A stretch of DNA of 7,220 nt. It comes from Phycisphaerae bacterium. GTDB taxonomy: Bacteria; Planctomycetota; Phycisphaerae; Phycisphaerales; SM1A02. Position numbers and translations under genes: made by a program. The stretch is from assembly GCA_002690755.1 (NCBI GenBank), contig NZFT01000088.1, forward strand, positions 11,982-19,201, read 5' to 3'. The notes under the pieces were generated by a model. That model made no database searches. It saw nothing but the letters and a program-made list of their open reading frames with translations, and was not told the DNA's origin. How positions within the stretch are numbered: the stretch's first letter is position 1; each line of letters opens with the position of its first letter. Shown piece after piece: positions 6,181 through 7,220 of this stretch.

Positions 6181-7220
6181 CCAGGTCACCCGGCTCGACC
6201 GAGTCCGCCGCCGTGAAGGCCGACGCCTGGTGGTTCGATCGCATGGCGACGGCGGCATCGCTGGTGGCGCTCGGCGATCTGATCGGACTCGGCGGCGACG
6301 TGTCCGCCCGCGGTGCCGCGGGAAGCAGCACCACGCTTCTCGCCGGCGTCGTCGCGCGTTCCGCGCCGGGACCGGTGCTTCTGGTGGTCCCGCACCTCGA
6401 CGACGCCGACGAGGCGGTCGACGAACTGCTTGATCTGGGGCTCGACGCCGTGGCGTTTCCAGCGCTCGAGGTGATGCCCGGGGAGAGCGACGCCTCCCTC
6501 GACCTGGTGGGGGCGCGGCTCGGACTGCTGCGTCGAGTGATCGAGGAGAAGCCCCCGGCGATCATCGTCGCGCCCTTCCCCGGCCTCATGCAGGGCGTTC
6601 CCGCCGCGGTGGATCTTCCCGACCGGTTGCGAGTGATCCGCGCGGGCGAGTCCCTCGATCTCGCCGAGTTCTCGGCGTGGCTGACCGAGGCGGGCTGGGC
6701 GCGGACCGATGTGGTCGAGACGCCCGGTGAATTCGCGATCCGCGGCGGACTGCTGGATCTCTTCCCGCCGAACGGGGGACTGCCGGTCCGGCTGGATCTC
6801 TTCGGCGACGAGATCGAACGGATCAACGAGATCGATCCCGCGTCGCAGGCCATCGATCGCCGGGTCGACTCGATCCAGCTGATCGGTCGTACCGAAAGCC
6901 TGCTCGGTGAGGGGACGGTGCCGATGATCGGATTTCTGCCGACCACCACCACCGTGATCCTCGCCGAACTGGGTGAGATCGTCGAACAGGGACGCGGCTA
7001 CTGGGAACGCGTTCGGGAGGGCGGTGGCGTCAACGGGCCGCCCGCGACGCTCAAGGGACTGCGTGATCACGCTCGATGCATCCTGGACGTGAACGAGTTC
7101 TCGGCGAGCAGCGCCGCGGAACGGATGGTGGATCTCGATCCGTCGCCGCTCCCGCCGTTCCCCGAGGAGGTGGTGGGGGCGATCGACGAACTGCTTCAAC
7201 TGGCCGAGACCCATGACGTG
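6177..7220 (+). CDS. mfd: Transcription-repair coupling factor Mfd, N-terminal part, 3' end beyond window
   Basis: Mfd removes RNA polymerase stalled at DNA lesions and recruits UvrA. The first 348 residues are present, of about 1,100-1,200 usual for the family. They cover the UvrB-like N-terminal module: an early GAAGSSTTLLAGVVA stretch where Mfd proteins carry their degenerate nucleotide-loop region, VLLVVPHLDDADEAVDEL, FPALEVMPGE, and the diagnostic GEFAIRGGLLDLFPP (184-198) followed by VRLDLFGDEIERI (204-216). The RNA polymerase-binding and helicase domains lie outside the window. The ATG at 6177 shares its last bases with the TGA of the HhH gene (ATGA overlap), and GCGAGGGG just upstream can act as ribosome site. 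The frame stays open to the last base. UvrB shares some of this module, but the length and motif context favour Mfd. Confidence 0.9.
   Translation, partial: MTRSPGSTESAAVKADAWWFDRMATAASLVALGDLIGLGGDVSARGAAGSSTTLLAGVVARSAPGPVLLVVPHLDDADEAVDELLDLGLDAVAFPALEVMPGESDASLDLVGARLGLLRRVIEEKPPAIIVAPFPGLMQGVPAAVDLPDRLRVIRAGESLDLAEFSAWLTEAGWARTDVVETPGEFAIRGGLLDLFPPNGGLPVRLDLFGDEIERINEIDPASQAIDRRVDSIQLIGRTESLLGEGTVPMIGFLPTTTTVILAELGEIVEQGRGYWERVREGGGVNGPPATLKGLRDHARCILDVNEFSASSAAERMVDLDPSPLPPFPEEVVGAIDELLQLAETHDV

Noticed and set aside
6186..7214. 342-residue minus-strand open frame across mfd
   Set aside because: The plus strand encodes clear Mfd motifs and stays open to the window end; the antisense product has no recognisable motif.

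Overview
This GC-rich window, with third codon positions almost always G or C, most likely comes from the chromosome of a Planctomycetota bacterium, perhaps of the Phycisphaerae type. That placement is an inference. It rests on the style of a GH10-like barrel protein whose sequence pattern I associate with planctomycetes, on the lone ECF sigma factor, and on the base composition. No rRNA or other decisive marker gene is present.

Layout. (1) Bases 1-1995, plus strand: the 3' part of a large protein with three internal repeats, of the family often auto-labelled 'carbohydrate-binding family V/XII'. It ends in a Tyr/Trp-rich segment and an Arg/Gly-rich tail. (2) Bases 2164-2712, plus: an ECF-type RNA polymerase sigma factor with no anti-sigma gene beside it, preceded by a 168-base spacer holding two palindromes. 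(3) Bases 2713-3095: a gene-free convergent gap with several inverted repeats. (4) Bases 3096-4043, minus: purC (SAICAR synthetase, purine synthesis), with a -10-like box placed so that its mRNA may be leaderless. (5) Bases 4044-4241: a divergent control region with three 11-base direct repeats, a 15-base palindrome and a possible -10 box. (6) Bases 4242-7220, plus: a tightly packed run of three genes with overlapping stops and starts. These are a GH10-xylanase-like protein that appears to lack both catalytic glutamates, a small membrane-anchored helix-hairpin-helix (ComEA-like) protein, and the N-terminal third of mfd, the transcription-repair coupling factor, which runs off the window.

How the genes work together. 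purC and mfd are housekeeping genes. The unusual part is the overlapping order GH10-like protein, membrane HhH protein, Mfd. It implies co-expression of a sugar-barrel pseudoenzyme with a DNA-binding membrane protein and a DNA repair translocase. The sigma factor could control the repeat protein upstream or genes elsewhere; nothing in the window proves its target. I saw no tRNA, rRNA, CRISPR array, insertion sequence or phage gene. The large open frames antisense to purC, the GH10-like gene and mfd are by-products of high GC content.
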